NCBI GenBank assembly: GCA_017623685.1
Contig: JAGAOP010000046.1
Span: 1 to 64,000, forward strand
DNA length: 64,000 bases
From: Spirochaetaceae bacterium
GTDB lineage: Bacteria; Spirochaetota; Spirochaetia; Treponematales; Treponemataceae
Direction: 5' to 3'
Numbering within the stretch: position 1 is the stretch's first letter; every line of letters begins with the position of its first letter. Below are positions 24,066 through 34,321 of the stretch, in pieces. The notes under the pieces are model-generated. The model made no database searches. It worked only from the letters and a program-made list of their open reading frames with translations, and was not told the origin of the DNA. A program made the translations under genes and the position numbers.

Positions 24066-25555
24066 TAGTAATCAACTCCTGTAAACAGTTTAAATTGCTT
24101 GTAAGCTTGGTACTCTAGCATTGAACGACCGTTTGCAACTTTGCAACCAGCAGCTTCTGCCCTAGTCATTATTGGAGTGGTTTCTGGGTAATAAACTATA
24201 TCGTATAAAGTTTCAGTTCCCTTAAAATCATAAAAGAAAAGGGCATCGTTTTCTTCGTTGGCAGGTAAAGTTGCCCCCATTCCTTTTGAAGTAGTTTGAA
24301 TAATCAAAGATGAATAAGATTCTAAAAGGGGTGTAGATTCGTAGGATAAAGATGCCCACTTAAAGTGAAATTCTTTTGCCAACTGCATTGCTTTAGTAAC
24401 TGTTCTGTTGAAAATACAGGCATTGCCTTTTAGCTGTTTAACTGCATATGCCACAGCTCTTGCAGCACCCCCTGCACCAATTATTGCTACTTTTCTTCTA
24501 GCTAGAGTTTTTATTCCAAGAAGGTTTTGCAGTGCTTCTATTATTCCATCTGCGTCTGTGTTATATCCCACCCATGAATTTTTTTCTTTAACTATTGTGT
24601 TACAAGCTCCTATGATATTTACTTTTTGAGAAGAAGAAGAAAGGCTGTTTATTACAGTTTCTTTGTGGGGTACTGTAACTGAAAGACCTTGCATATCTAT
24701 TTCTTCTGCAAAGTCCAATGCTTCCACAATAGTTTGAGCTTTAACTGGGATATAAACCGCATTCATGTTGTGCTTTTTGTAGCCTTCATTGTGAATTTTA
24801 GGACTATCTGTTGAAGTTAAAGGATATCCTGTTATTCCATAAATTGTAGTATCTTTGTTTATTTCTCGGAATCTATAAGTATCAACCATGGTTATTGGAT
24901 CAATATGGAAAACCTCTTTGGGTATATTTGAATTGACTGGGGACACGTAGGTGAGCATAGAATTCATTTTTTCAGCAAGAATTCTAGTTGGTAAGCCTAA
25001 TGGTCCCATGGCTAAAATTATTTGTTCTTTATCATTAAGTCTTTTTGCCTCTTTGAAAAGTCTTGTTACATCTGTTAAAGTTTTTGGCATGCAAGCAATT
25101 TTGGGAATTTCAAAACCAGTAGTTCGCATTTCTTCTAACTTAGAGGATATGTTGTAAACGGGACCTTCCATATTGTGATAACTACGGATAATTCTTGTTC
25201 CAAAAGCTAATGCGGAATCTTGCAAGCAAGGAACGTGGAAATCTTCTTCAAAATCAACGTAGGCAAAGTTTTTTCTAGGATTTGGATCTGGGAAAGCTAG
25301 ACCTCTTGCAAAAAGCATTGTTCTTACAGCTTCACCTTCTGTAAACATTCCACCATCAACTTTTCGGCGTATAGTTAAAATACAGGGGATATCTGCCATT
25401 TCTGGAAATTGGCGAATGTGTAGCCTTTCTTCTCTGTCTAAATGGTCGACTCTAAGCTCAACCATATCAATCCAGTTTCTATAGCGATTTAGAATATCCA
25501 GATTTTCTATTAGTGTTTTACCTGTTAAACATAGACATACTTGAGGACGATTCAT
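24065..25555 (-). CDS. aroDE: Bifunctional 3-dehydroquinate dehydratase / shikimate dehydrogenase
   Basis: This 496-residue fusion performs two consecutive shikimate-pathway steps. The N-terminal 230 residues are type I dehydroquinase: ELRVDHLDREE, IRRKVDGG, catalytic His in RSYHNMEGP, and the Schiff-base Lys in PKIACMPKT. The C-terminal half is AroE: GYPLTSTDSPKIHNEGY, VTVPHKETVI (catalytic Lys), CNTIV, NTDADGIIEAL, and the NADP loop GAGGAARAVAYAV. The same fusion is known from plants, Chlamydia and some Treponema. It heads the unit with rpiA. Confidence 0.94.
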   Translation of the reverse strand: MNRPQVCLCLTGKTLIENLDILNRYRNWIDMVELRVDHLDREERLHIRQFPEMADIPCILTIRRKVDGGMFTEGEAVRTMLFARGLAFPDPNPRKNFAYVDFEEDFHVPCLQDSALAFGTRIIRSYHNMEGPVYNISSKLEEMRTTGFEIPKIACMPKTLTDVTRLFKEAKRLNDKEQIILAMGPLGLPTRILAEKMNSMLTYVSPVNSNIPKEVFHIDPITMVDTYRFREINKDTTIYGITGYPLTSTDSPKIHNEGYKKHNMNAVYIPVKAQTIVEALDFAEEIDMQGLSVTVPHKETVINSLSSSSQKVNIIGACNTIVKEKNSWVGYNTDADGIIEALQNLLGIKTLARRKVAIIGAGGAARAVAYAVKQLKGNACIFNRTVTKAMQLAKEFHFKWASLSYESTPLLESYSSLIIQTTSKGMGATLPANEENDALFFYDFKGTETLYDIVYYPETTPIMTRAEAAGCKVANGRSMLEYQAYKQFKLFTGVDY

Positions 25556-25561
25556 AACTTT

Positions 25562-25590
25562 ATCATAACGAAAAAAAAATTAGTTTACAA
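25562..25590 (-). promoter_or_regulatory. Promoter of aroDE-rpiA, predicted leaderless
   Basis: TTGTAA at 25585-25590, 17 bp, TATGAT at 25562-25567, then 6 bp (AAAGTT) and the ATG at 25555. Confidence 0.6.
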
Positions 25591-25666
25591 CAGTAAATTT
25601 AATCTTTATACACCTAGGATGTCTTAGTTTTTTAGTGTGAATAAAGAAAATTACACTATAATACAG

Positions 25667-25695
25667 TAGAAAAATAGTTTATTTTATGATAGAAT
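25667..25695 (+). promoter_or_regulatory. Possible near-leaderless promoter of glgX
   Basis: TAGAAA at 25667-25672, 17 bp, TAGAAT at 25690-25695, then 8 bp to the ATG at 25704. A TATAAT further up (25648-25653) with a poor -35 is the alternative. Confidence 0.35.
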
Positions 25696-25703
25696 GGGCG
25701 ATT

Positions 25704-27848
25704 ATGGAGCCTATTACAATTCTTCAGGGAACTCCACTGCCATATGGTGCAACGCCGGTTCGCAGTGGAATCAACTTTAGCGTTTTTTCTCGTAATGCAA
25801 CATCTGTAATTCTTGATATTTTTGAAAAAGAAGATGATAGCCAGCCTGTTTTTTCTTGTACTTTGGATCCTAAAAGAAACAGAACGGGGGATATGTGGCA
25901 TGTTTGTCTTCAAGGCTTAAAGCCAGGCGCCTTGTATTTGTACAGAGTAGATGGACCTTTTGAACCAAAACATGGTCACCGTTTTGATAGGAATCGCTAC
26001 TTATTAGATCCTTATGCAAAGGCACTAACAGATACTTCGATATTTGCCAATTTGCCACCTGATTATCGAACTCCTGTGGACAAAATGGATATTGAATTAG
26101 GAAAGGTTCGTTCTGCACAAGGGTTTCCAAAATGTATCGTAATTGACGATAGTGAATTTGATTGGGAAGGGGATATGCCTTTGAATTATAAACTTCAAGA
26201 TTGTATCCTTTACGAAAGTCATTTGCGAGGTTTTACTGCAAGTTCTAATTCTGGAGTGGCAGCTCCTGGAACCTACAAGGGAATGATAGAAAAAATTCCT
26301 TATCTAAAAAAACTTGGGGTCACTAGTGTTGAATTTTTGCCAATTCAAGAATTTGATGAATATGAAAATGCTAATACCAACCCAAGAACAGGTGAAAGAT
26401 TAAAAAATCACTGGGGATATAGTACTATTGCCTTTTTTGCACCTAAAAATTCTTATGCTTCGGACAGGACTCCTGGTGGAGCTGTTCGTGAGTTTAAAGA
26501 AATGGTAAAGGAAATGCATAAAAATGGTATCGAAGTAATATTAGATATAGTTTTTAATCATACGGCGGAAGGTAACGAACGAGGTCTTACCCTAAATTTC
26601 CGAGGTTTTGATAATTCAATTTATTACATTCTAGAAGATAATCATAAGCAGTATTATAAAAATTATTCAGGCTGTGGGAATACAGTAAATTGTAACCATC
26701 CTGTTGTAAGAACTTTTATCATTGACTGTTTGCACTATTGGGTTACAGAAATGCATGTTGATGGTTTCCGTTTTGATTTAGCATCAATTCTTGGTCGAGA
26801 TAGAAACGGAAATTTAATAAAAGATCCACCAGTAATCGAACGAATTGCAGAAGATCCAATTCTAAGTAAAACGAAAATTATTGCAGAGGCCTGGGATGCT
26901 GGTGGAGCTTATCAGGTAGGGAATTTCCCTGGCGGTCGATGGGCTGAATGGAATGATCGTTTTAGAGATGAGATCAGACGCTACTGGCGAGGAGATGATA
27001 ATCTTTCAGCTGGAGCTGCAACTCGTATTGCGGGAAGTGCTGACTTGTATCAGGATGATGGTCGTAAACCATACCATTCTGTAAACTTTATTACTAGCCA
27101 CGATGGATTTACCATGAATGACTTGGTATCATATAATGGTAAGCATAATGAACAAAATGGTGAAAATAATCGGGATGGTTCTGATAACAATTCTAGCTAT
27201 AACTACGGATACGAAGGTCCAACCCTTAACCGTGATATCGAAAATGTTCGTACGCGCCAAGTTAAAAATATGATGCTCACTTTGATTTTGTCTCAGGGTA
27301 CGCCAATGCTTTTGGCTGGCGATGAAATTCGTCGTACGCAAGGGGGCAATAATAATGCCTACTGTCAAGATAATGAAATTTCTTGGGTAGACTGGAATAG
27401 GGCAAAATCTCACGAAGATGTTTACGACTTTACCCGAAAGGCTATTTCTTTAAGGTTATCTCATCCTGCTTTAAGACGTAAGGAATTTTTTGAAGGTCGT
27501 AACCATTCAGCAGGTGTTGCCCCTGATATTACTTGGTTCTCTGCTGATGGGAAAATCCAAGACTGGAGCCGCGATAATCACTTTTTGGGATTTAGATTAG
27601 GTGGTGCAAAATCTGAAACTTGGGCAGATGTTGACGATAACGATTTTTTTGTTATGTGTAATTCTGGAACAAAAGATATTACAGTTAAAATTCCTTTGGC
27701 TGGAAAGCAAAGAAGATGGTTTAGAGTTGTGGATACATCTATTCCTGCTCCTAACGATTTTTTAGAAGAAGGAAAAGAAGAATTTTTGGAAACTCAAAAG
27801 ACCTATATTCTTCCTGCAAGAACTATGGTTATATTAATTAACAAATAG
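25704..27848 (+). CDS. glgX: Glycogen debranching enzyme GlgX
   Basis: This roughly 714-residue GH13 enzyme hydrolyses alpha-1,6 branches of glycogen after phosphorylase action. An N-terminal CBM48 domain ([21 protein letters not shown]) is followed by the catalytic barrel: [28 protein letters not shown] (nucleophile Asp), IAEAWDAGG (acid Glu), and [16 protein letters not shown] (third Asp). [25 protein letters not shown] is typical of GlgX. An in-frame ATG at 25686 is the alternative start; neither has a Shine-Dalgarno sequence. mnmG begins 4 bp after the stop. Confidence 0.93.
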   Translation: MEPITILQGTPLPYGATPVRSGINFSVFSRNATSVILDIFEKEDDSQPVFSCTLDPKRNRTGDMWHVCLQGLKPGALYLYRVDGPFEPKHGHRFDRNRYLLDPYAKALTDTSIFANLPPDYRTPVDKMDIELGKVRSAQGFPKCIVIDDSEFDWEGDMPLNYKLQDCILYESHLRGFTASSNSGVAAPGTYKGMIEKIPYLKKLGVTSVEFLPIQEFDEYENANTNPRTGERLKNHWGYSTIAFFAPKNSYASDRTPGGAVREFKEMVKEMHKNGIEVILDIVFNHTAEGNERGLTLNFRGFDNSIYYILEDNHKQYYKNYSGCGNTVNCNHPVVRTFIIDCLHYWVTEMHVDGFRFDLASILGRDRNGNLIKDPPVIERIAEDPILSKTKIIAEAWDAGGAYQVGNFPGGRWAEWNDRFRDEIRRYWRGDDNLSAGAATRIAGSADLYQDDGRKPYHSVNFITSHDGFTMNDLVSYNGKHNEQNGENNRDGSDNNSSYNYGYEGPTLNRDIENVRTRQVKNMMLTLILSQGTPMLLAGDEIRRTQGGNNNAYCQDNEISWVDWNRAKSHEDVYDFTRKAISLRLSHPALRRKEFFEGRNHSAGVAPDITWFSADGKIQDWSRDNHFLGFRLGGAKSETWADVDDNDFFVMCNSGTKDITVKIPLAGKQRRWFRVVDTSIPAPNDFLEEGKEEFLETQKTYILPARTMVILINK

Positions 27849-27852
27849 ATAC

Positions 27853-29751
27853 ATGGCTGGATTTTACGAAGCTTTTGACGTAGCAGTTGTAGGCGGTGGA
27901 CATGCTGGTATAGAAGCTGCTTTAGCTGCTGCTCGTATTGGTTTAAATACAATTCTTATTACTCAAACTATAGATTCTATCGGAAGAATGTCTTGCAATC
28001 CTTCTATCGGTGGAATAGCAAAAGGAAACATTGTTCGTGAAATTGATGCATTAGGTGGTGAAATGGGTCACCTAATTGACAATTCTATGATTCAATTTCG
28101 TATGCTAAATAAAAGCCGAGGTCCTGCTGTTCAAGCTCCTAGGGCTCAGGCAGATAAATTACTTTATGCTCAACTTGCTAGGCAAACATTAGAAAGGCAA
28201 CCGAATCTTACCATTTTGCAAGACACAGTTGTGGATTTAGAAACTGGTTTTAGTTCCATTCCTTTGGCTCAGGGTAGTAGAGGCACAATGGAAGTCGGTT
28301 CTTTGCCCGGAGAAACAAGACCCGAAGCCCCAAAAGTTCACCAAGAAATGCGTCAAATTCTAAAGGCAATAATTACAGAACGAGGTCGGCGTATTCCTGT
28401 TAGGGCTGCTGTTCTTACCACAGGTACCTTTCTTGGTGGTAGGATTTTTATCGGTGCCTATGATGCTCCTTGTGGACGTCTAGGAGAACAGGGGGCTTTT
28501 GGTTTAACTCAATCCTTAAACAGATTAGGATTTACTACTGGTCGCCTTAAAACTGGAACTCCTCCACGAATCTTAAGGCAAACAATTGATTTTTCATTTT
28601 TAGAAAGGCAGGATGGGGACGCAGAAATAGTTCCTTTTTCCTTTGATACAGAATCAGTTGAACGCCCTATGGTTCCTTGCTATTTAGTTTATACAAATTC
28701 TGAAACCCATAATATTATTCGAGAAAATATAGACCGTTCTCCATTGTATAGTGGAAAAATTAGCGGAATTGGACCAAGATATTGTCCTTCAATCGAAGAT
28801 AAGGTTGTGCGATTTGCAGAAAGAGAACGCCATCAGCTTTTTGTAGAGCCTGAAGGACTTACCACTGACGAAATGTATATAAACGGTTTTTCATCTTCTT
28901 TGCCAGAAGAAGTGCAAGATAAATTTTTACGAACCCTGCCAGGTTTTAAAGATGCAGTAGTTAGCCGTCCTGGTTATGCTGTAGAGTATGACTATATAGA
29001 TCCTACTCAACTTTTTCCCTCTTTAGAAGCAAAGGCTGTTGCAGGGCTTTTTGCTGCAGGGCAAATAAATGGAACTTCTGGTTACGAAGAAGCTGCGGGT
29101 CAGGGGCTTGTGGCAGGAATAAATGCCACTCTTTATGCAAAAGCTCACAAGGATTTATATGGTCAGTGGAATCAGCTAGAAGAAAAATCTGTAGCAAATA
29201 TACCCACCTATGAACCCTTAATTCTTTCTCGTAGCGAAGCTTATATTGGTGTATTAATTGACGACCTAGTAACTTTGGGTACAAAAGAACCTTACCGAAT
29301 GTTTACAGCTCGGGCTGAATATCGGTTAAAACTTCGTCACGATACGGCAGATAAGCGACTTACTGAAAAAGGCTATAAGGTTGGTCTTGTTCCTCAGAGT
29401 AAATTTCTTAGGTTGCAAGAAAAAATTGCTTTAGAAAAAGAAGCCTTGGAAATCCTATCCTCTAAACCTACTACAGAAAACCCAGGCTTGCCCGAAAATA
29501 TTTGGAATGCTGCAAAGGTTGATTTAAAGTATCAACATTACATAGAAAAACAAGACCGACGGGTTGAGAAAATGCGACGTATGGAAAATGCAAAAATACC
29601 TGTGGATTTTGATTACGGGGCAATTCCATCCCTTTCTGCAGAATCTAGGCAAAAATTAGAAGCTGTTCGTCCTTTAACTTTAGGGCAAGCAAGCCGAATA
29701 TCTGGAATTCGTAACTCAGATATAATGTTACTTATGGTTTATTTGCGGTAA
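27853..29751 (+). CDS. mnmG: tRNA uridine-5-carboxymethylaminomethyl modification enzyme MnmG
   Basis: This 632-residue FAD enzyme works with MnmE to modify the wobble uridine of several tRNAs. Seen: FAD loop [79 protein letters not shown] and [21 protein letters not shown]. The C-terminal helical tRNA-binding domain is complete. An insert after [10 protein letters not shown] (rich in Gly/Pro/Glu, about 30 residues) is longer than I remember for the family. It is probably cotranscribed with glgX; MnmE is not here. Confidence 0.96.
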   Translation: MAGFYEAFDVAVVGGGHAGIEAALAAARIGLNTILITQTIDSIGRMSCNPSIGGIAKGNIVREIDALGGEMGHLIDNSMIQFRMLNKSRGPAVQAPRAQADKLLYAQLARQTLERQPNLTILQDTVVDLETGFSSIPLAQGSRGTMEVGSLPGETRPEAPKVHQEMRQILKAIITERGRRIPVRAAVLTTGTFLGGRIFIGAYDAPCGRLGEQGAFGLTQSLNRLGFTTGRLKTGTPPRILRQTIDFSFLERQDGDAEIVPFSFDTESVERPMVPCYLVYTNSETHNIIRENIDRSPLYSGKISGIGPRYCPSIEDKVVRFAERERHQLFVEPEGLTTDEMYINGFSSSLPEEVQDKFLRTLPGFKDAVVSRPGYAVEYDYIDPTQLFPSLEAKAVAGLFAAGQINGTSGYEEAAGQGLVAGINATLYAKAHKDLYGQWNQLEEKSVANIPTYEPLILSRSEAYIGVLIDDLVTLGTKEPYRMFTARAEYRLKLRHDTADKRLTEKGYKVGLVPQSKFLRLQEKIALEKEALEILSSKPTTENPGLPENIWNAAKVDLKYQHYIEKQDRRVEKMRRMENAKIPVDFDYGAIPSLSAESRQKLEAVRPLTLGQASRISGIRNSDIMLLMVYLR

Positions 29752-29817
29752 CTTTAAAAATAATAATCTTGAAATTTGCAATCGAAAATTTTTTGTACTA
29801 CATTTCAAAATGAAGAA

Positions 29818-29840
29818 AGGAATGTTTTATAAAACATCCT
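29818..29840 (+). repeat. Inverted repeat before the serine hydrolase gene
   Basis: AGGAATGTTTT and AAAACATCCT pair across TAT with a one-base bulge. It lies 26 bp before the start codon and could be a leader hairpin, an operator, or a weak terminator for mnmG. Confidence 0.4.
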
Positions 29841-29865
29841 AAAAATTTATTGTATGGAGTACATT

Positions 29866-31167
29866 ATGAAAAAATTGATTAGCATTTTTTTGCTTGTAGT
29901 GGCTTTTTCTTGCATTTATGCAGAAGAACGCTTAAATGCAGAAGAATCAGACCCTAAAAAAATGGGTTGGATGGAAGGTTTCCCACCTCCTGCAGATAAA
30001 ATTCTTTCTGCAACAAATGGCACTTTTTTTGATTTCCCAGGACTTCGGTATAGTGTAAATCACATGAGAGAGTTTTTACCAACTAAAAGAGTTTTGGCTT
30101 CAAAGGATGACAATTATTCAGTAAAAACTCGTCTTGATCCAAATATCGACCAGTTGGTTTTTATTCCATGGAATTCAGATGAATTAATGAGTTGGGAAGA
30201 GTCTCTCGCTGCAAATTACACCGATGGAATAATTATTATGCATAAGGGCAAAATTATTTACGAGCGATATTTTGGTGGACTTGAGCCAGATGGAATTCAT
30301 GCAGCAATGTCTGTAAGTAAATCTTTTGCGGGAACTATTGCCTCGATTTTAATTGCGGAAGGAAAGATTGATCCAAGTCGCTTGATTACGGATTATATAC
30401 CAGAGCTTTCAGAGTCTGGATTTGCTGGTGCAACCGTTCAAGAAGTGTTGGATATGACTACAGCTATTCAATATAGCGAAGACTATAACAATCCTAATGC
30501 AGAAATTTGGGGTTTTGCAGAGTCAGGAGATGTGTTCCGTCCGGCAGACTATACAGGTCCTAAAGATTATTATGAATATCTTCCAACCCTTAAGAAAATC
30601 CCAAACCAAGAACATGGTGAAGAATTCGGGTACCGAACTGTAAATACAGAAGTTATTGGATGGTTAGTTTCAAAGGTAACAAATAAAAGTATTGCAGATT
30701 TAGTTTCCGAAAAAATTTGGCAGCCAATGGGTGCAGTATACGATGGATATTACCAAGTTGATCCAGCAGGAATAGCATATGCTGGGGGTGGTTTTAACTT
30801 AAACCTTAGAGATATGGCTATGTTTGGTGAATTAATGCGAAACGAAGGAAAAATTGGTCGAAGACAAATTATTCCTCAAGAAGCAGTAAAAATGATTCAA
30901 GAAGGTGGAGACCCTGAAGTTTTTGCAAAGGGTGGTGAATATCCCTTGTTAGATGGTTGGAGTTATAAAAATATGTGGTGGATTACCAATAATGACAATG
31001 GTGCATATATGGCTCGTGGGGTACATGGCCAAGCAATTTATATTGACCCAGAAGCAGAAATGGTAATTGCTAGATTCGCCTCTTCATATTTAGCTTCTAA
31101 TAAATATATTGATCCCACTTCAATACCTGCTTACGAAGCAGTGGCAGAATACCTAATGAATAAATAA
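29866..31167 (+). CDS. Secreted class C beta-lactamase-like serine hydrolase
   Basis: This 433-residue protein has a signal peptide (MKKLISIFLLVVAFSCIYA). The fold is that of penicillin-binding-protein/EstB-type hydrolases: a SxxK motif in AMSVSKSFAGT, a YRTVNTEVIGWLV region standing for the YxN element, and a HGQAIYIDPEAEMVIARF strand standing for the third motif. It may act on ester, amide or D-Ala substrates in the periplasm; true beta-lactamase activity cannot be claimed. ATG at 29866 is chosen over 29854 because GGAG lies six bases before it and the signal peptide starts there. Confidence 0.85.
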   Translation: MKKLISIFLLVVAFSCIYAEERLNAEESDPKKMGWMEGFPPPADKILSATNGTFFDFPGLRYSVNHMREFLPTKRVLASKDDNYSVKTRLDPNIDQLVFIPWNSDELMSWEESLAANYTDGIIIMHKGKIIYERYFGGLEPDGIHAAMSVSKSFAGTIASILIAEGKIDPSRLITDYIPELSESGFAGATVQEVLDMTTAIQYSEDYNNPNAEIWGFAESGDVFRPADYTGPKDYYEYLPTLKKIPNQEHGEEFGYRTVNTEVIGWLVSKVTNKSIADLVSEKIWQPMGAVYDGYYQVDPAGIAYAGGGFNLNLRDMAMFGELMRNEGKIGRRQIIPQEAVKMIQEGGDPEVFAKGGEYPLLDGWSYKNMWWITNNDNGAYMARGVHGQAIYIDPEAEMVIARFASSYLASNKYIDPTSIPAYEAVAEYLMNK

Positions 31168-31204
31168 AGTAAATCAAAAAAAGTTAGGCTTTTAAACCTT
31201 GTGT

Positions 31205-31350
31205 TTAGTGAAGTGTCCCAATTATTGGACAGTTTAATTAAGCAGATTTTAAGGACTGATTCCTAAATTGTAAAGGGGTCAGTCCTTTCTATAATTAACC
31301 TTAATTCTTTTTTCATTATACCAATTAGTTTTTCTGTTGAAATACTTAAT
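31205..31350 (-). pseudogene. IS3-family transposase 3' remnant with terminal sequence
   Basis: Read on the minus strand, WYNEKRIKV (codons near 31323) and, one frame over, GLTPLQFRNQSLKSA then a stop at 31238-31240, match the C-terminus of IS3-family OrfB transposases (pattern YNxKRIKxxLxGLxPVxYR). A one-base shift separates the two parts. Behind the stop, ACTGTCCAATAATTGGGACA at 31213-31232 looks like an insertion-sequence end. The rest of the element is gone, and the galE promoter now uses part of the same DNA. Confidence 0.65.
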
Positions 31351-31365
31351 AATTCCCAATATACT
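31337..31365 (+). promoter_or_regulatory. Promoter of galE, nearly leaderless
   Basis: TTGAAA at 31337-31342, 17 bp, TATACT at 31360-31365, then 8 bp and the ATG at 31374. It overlaps the edge of the IS3 remnant. Confidence 0.6.
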
Positions 31366-31373
31366 AAATTATT

Positions 31374-32348
31374 ATGAAGATTTTAGTTGTTGGTGGCGCA
31401 GGATATATTGGTAGCCATGTTGTAAAAGAATTAATGAAGGCAGGTCATTCTGTAACTGTTTTTGATAACCTTTCTTCTGGATTGCTTCAAAATTTATTTC
31501 CTGAAAATAAATTTATTTCTGGGGATATTCTTTATCCTGAAACATTGGATGCAGCTTTTTCCGAGGGTTTTGATGCTTTTGTTCACCTGGCAGCTTTAAA
31601 GGCTGCAGGAGAATCAATGATTCACCCAGAAAAATATTCCGTAAAGAATATCACTGGTACAATAAACCTAATGAATTCAGCAGTAAAGCATAACTGCAAA
31701 ATTATGGTTTTTTCTTCTAGTGCTACAGTTTTTGGTACTCCAGAATATCTTCCATTAGACGAAAAACATCCTAAAAATCCAGAAAATTATTACGGTTTTA
31801 CCAAACTAGAAATAGAAAGATTTATGGAATGGTATGATAAGCTAAAAGGTTTAAAATACGCCTCTTTACGATATTTTAATGCAGCCGGATATGATGAAGA
31901 AGGTTTCCCTTGTGGCTTAGAATCAAACCCTGCAAATTTACTACCTGTGATAATGGAAGTTGCCTTGGGGAAAAGGGAAAAACTAAATATTTTTGGTGAA
32001 GATTATAATACCCGAGATGGAACTTGTATTCGAGACTATGTTCATGTAACAGATTTAGCAGTTGCCCATGTGAAAGCTATTGAATATATAAACTCAAATC
32101 AAAAAAGTCTTTGCGTAAACCTTGGTAGCGAAGTTGGTATAACAGTAAAGGAAGTTTTATCTGCTGCAAGGCGAATAACTGGTAAAGAAATTCCAGCTGA
32201 AATTGTAGGACGTCGTCCAGGTGACACTGATTGTTTGTGTGCAACATCATCTTATGCTAAAGAGACATTGGGCTGGATTCCAGTTCATTCTGATTTAGAT
32301 ACTTTGATTGCTTCAACCTGGAAGGTTTATCAAAAGTCCCAAAAGTAG
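31374..32348 (+). CDS. galE: UDP-glucose 4-epimerase
   Basis: This 324-residue extended SDR interconverts UDP-glucose and UDP-galactose with tightly bound NAD. Seen: VVGGAGYIGSHVVKELMKAGH, VHLAALKAAGESM, catalytic Ser in FSSSATVFG, the Tyr/Lys pair in NYYGFTKLEIE, and RYFNAAG. RDYVHVTDLA and GRRPGDTD complete the sugar-nucleotide site. Length is that of bacterial GalE. It may also act on UDP-GlcNAc. It is followed by the peptidase gene 28 bp later with a good Shine-Dalgarno sequence. Confidence 0.95.
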   Translation: MKILVVGGAGYIGSHVVKELMKAGHSVTVFDNLSSGLLQNLFPENKFISGDILYPETLDAAFSEGFDAFVHLAALKAAGESMIHPEKYSVKNITGTINLMNSAVKHNCKIMVFSSSATVFGTPEYLPLDEKHPKNPENYYGFTKLEIERFMEWYDKLKGLKYASLRYFNAAGYDEEGFPCGLESNPANLLPVIMEVALGKREKLNIFGEDYNTRDGTCIRDYVHVTDLAVAHVKAIEYINSNQKSLCVNLGSEVGITVKEVLSAARRITGKEIPAEIVGRRPGDTDCLCATSSYAKETLGWIPVHSDLDTLIASTWKVYQKSQK

Positions 32349-32376
32349 TTTTAATATTGTATATAGGAGTTTTTTT

Positions 32377-33606
32377 ATGGAACAAGATTTTGAAATTGTG
32401 AAAAAATATATAGAAGAAAGTACAGAAAAAATAGTGGAACTTGAAACTTTGCTTACTTCTTATCCTGCTTTGGCACCAGAAAGCGGAGGTCAAGGAGAAA
32501 TAAAAAAAGTGGAAGCTTTGGAAAAGTGGCTTAAAACCCAGGGAATTACTGAGCTTCAGCGTTTTGATGCTCCTGATAAGAGAGTAGAAAGTGGAATACG
32601 CCCAAATCTTGTTGCCACAATTCCTGGCAAGGATGATTCACTTAGGCTTTGGGTTATGGCACATACAGATGTTGTTCCAGTAGGAGAGTTATCTTTATGG
32701 GATACAAATCCTTGGATTGTGGTTAAAAAAGATGGTCGCCTTTATGGTAGAGGTGTGGAAGATAATCAACAGGGGTTAGTTGCGGGTGTGTTTGCTGCAT
32801 TGGCTTTTGTTGCAAATGGTATAACTCCAGCTTATACTGTAAAACTTTTATTTGTAGCAGATGAAGAAGTTGGTTCTGATTACGGAATTAAGTTTTTGCT
32901 TAAAGAACATAATCTTTTTGGAAAAGAGGATTTGATTTTAATTCCAGATGGTGGAGATGCTAAAGGGGAAACTATCGAAGTGGCAGAAAAAAATCTTATG
33001 TGGCTAAAGGTTTCTGTGCATGGGAAACAAACCCACGGTAGCCGCCCAGACGAAGGAAATAATGCTGCTTTGGCAGGATGCCATCTTGCGATAAAAATTA
33101 ATGCTTTAGAGTCTGTTTTCAATAAGCGAGATGAATTGTTTGAGCCACCTTATTCCACCTTTCAGCCAACAAAAAAAGAAGCTAATGTTCCAAATATAAA
33201 CACAATTCCTGGGGAAGATGTATTTTCTATGGATTGCCGAATATTGCCTTGCTACAGTTTAGATCAAATTCGACAAGAAGTGAATCGCTGTGTTTTAGAA
33301 GTGGAAAAAGAATTTGGTGTAAAAGTGGAAATTGAAGAAGTTCAAGCTGTTGAATCTCCTGCCACACCTACTGATGCTCCTGTAGTTTTAAAGTTAAAAG
33401 AAGCAATTCAAAAGGTAAGAGGAGTACAAGCTAGACCAATTGGAATCGGAGGAGGCACAGTTGGGGCATATCTTAGAAAAGCAGGGTTTAACGCTGTAGT
33501 GTGGAGTCGCATGGACGAAACCGCTCATCAACCAAATGAATATACAATTATCGAAAATCTTGTAAATGATTCCTTAGTTATTGCATATATGATGATGGAA
33601 AAGTGA
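32377..33606 (+). CDS. M20 family metallopeptidase (Sapep/ArgE-DapE type)
   Basis: This 409-residue di-zinc hydrolase has the ligands in order: His in MAHTDVVPVG, Asp in YGRGVEDNQQG, Glu-Glu in ADEEVGSD, Asp in LIPDGGDAKGE, and His in MDETAHQPNEY. An inserted dimerisation domain is present (KVSVHGKQTHGSRPDEGNNA). Members cleave dipeptides or deacylate amino acids. ATG 32377 follows AGGAG by seven bases; a longer frame upstream overlaps galE and is not used. Confidence 0.92.
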   Translation: MEQDFEIVKKYIEESTEKIVELETLLTSYPALAPESGGQGEIKKVEALEKWLKTQGITELQRFDAPDKRVESGIRPNLVATIPGKDDSLRLWVMAHTDVVPVGELSLWDTNPWIVVKKDGRLYGRGVEDNQQGLVAGVFAALAFVANGITPAYTVKLLFVADEEVGSDYGIKFLLKEHNLFGKEDLILIPDGGDAKGETIEVAEKNLMWLKVSVHGKQTHGSRPDEGNNAALAGCHLAIKINALESVFNKRDELFEPPYSTFQPTKKEANVPNINTIPGEDVFSMDCRILPCYSLDQIRQEVNRCVLEVEKEFGVKVEIEEVQAVESPATPTDAPVVLKLKEAIQKVRGVQARPIGIGGGTVGAYLRKAGFNAVVWSRMDETAHQPNEYTIIENLVNDSLVIAYMMMEK

Positions 33607-33649
33607 TTATTTTCTGTTTATAAAACTTTTGTTTTAGTTTTGTTTGTAT

Positions 33650-33678
33650 ATGACAAGAATCTAAAACTGTGATATAAT
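33650..33678 (+). promoter_or_regulatory. Promoter of the LpoB/COG3014/LPP20 operon
   Basis: ATGACA at 33650-33655, 17 bp, TATAAT (perfect) at 33673-33678 with TGA in front (extended -10). Fourteen bases, TGTGATATAATATT, recur before the FGE-domain lipoprotein gene at 56148-56161. Confidence 0.7.
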
Positions 33679-33706
33679 ATTAATATATTTTTCAAAGGAG
33701 TAATAC

Positions 33707-34321
33707 ATGAAAAACATTTTTAGGTTTTCAGTTATTTCAGTTTTTATTTGTACCTTGTTGGTATTTACTAGTTGTTCTTCTACAAAGGTAGAAAGAGTAG
33801 ACACAGATACTATTACAGACTTAAGTGGTTATTGGAATGATACAGATGTTAGAATTGTGGCTGATTCCTTAATTGCAGATTGCGTGAATGCCCCAGCAAT
33901 CACAAATTATGTTCGTACAAATGGGAAATTACCAGTTGTAATTGTTGGTTCTTTCAGAAATGATAGTGATGAGCATATTGATACTTCTATCTTAACAAAG
34001 AAATTTGAAACAGCTTTAATTAATAGCGGTAAAGTTGATTTCGTCGCCAGTGCTTCTGAACGAGGCGAACTTCGTACAGAAAGAGAAGAACAACAAAGTT
34101 GGGCTAGCGAAGAAACAGCAAAAAGATTAGCTAATGAAACAGGAGCTGATTTTATGTTAATCGGTTCTGTAAAAACTATGGTAGACCAAGCTGATAAAAC
34201 TTCCAGTAGAACATATTGGGTATATGCTGAACTTATTGATATTGAATCTAATAGAAAACTCTGGATTGGTGAAAATTCAGAAATAAAAAAGATTATCAAG
34301 CGCTCTAATGTTCGTATGTGA
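33707..34321 (+). CDS. LpoB-like penicillin-binding protein activator lipoprotein
   Basis: This 204-residue lipoprotein has a signal peptide ending VFTSC (lipid Cys23). The mature part contains the LpoB-family layout: LSGYWNDTDVRIVADSLIADC, LPVVIVGSFRND, ILTKKFETALINSGKVDFVASASERGELR..., ADFMLIGSVKTM, and YWVYAELIDIESNRKLWIGENSEIKKI. In enterobacteria LpoB docks on PBP1b; in other phyla the family role is less clear. A GGAG Shine-Dalgarno sequence precedes the ATG. First gene of a tightly packed operon. Confidence 0.88.
   Translation: MKNIFRFSVISVFICTLLVFTSCSSTKVERVDTDTITDLSGYWNDTDVRIVADSLIADCVNAPAITNYVRTNGKLPVVIVGSFRNDSDEHIDTSILTKKFETALINSGKVDFVASASERGELRTEREEQQSWASEETAKRLANETGADFMLIGSVKTMVDQADKTSSRTYWVYAELIDIESNRKLWIGENSEIKKIIKRSNVRM

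Noticed and set aside
31371-31373. galE start moved upstream
   Set aside because: The codons before ATG 31374 do not extend the Rossmann fold, which begins at MKILVVGGAGYIG.
32308-32376. Upstream start for the M20 peptidase
   Set aside because: The extension overlaps galE in another frame; AGGAG and the family N-terminus mark ATG 32377.
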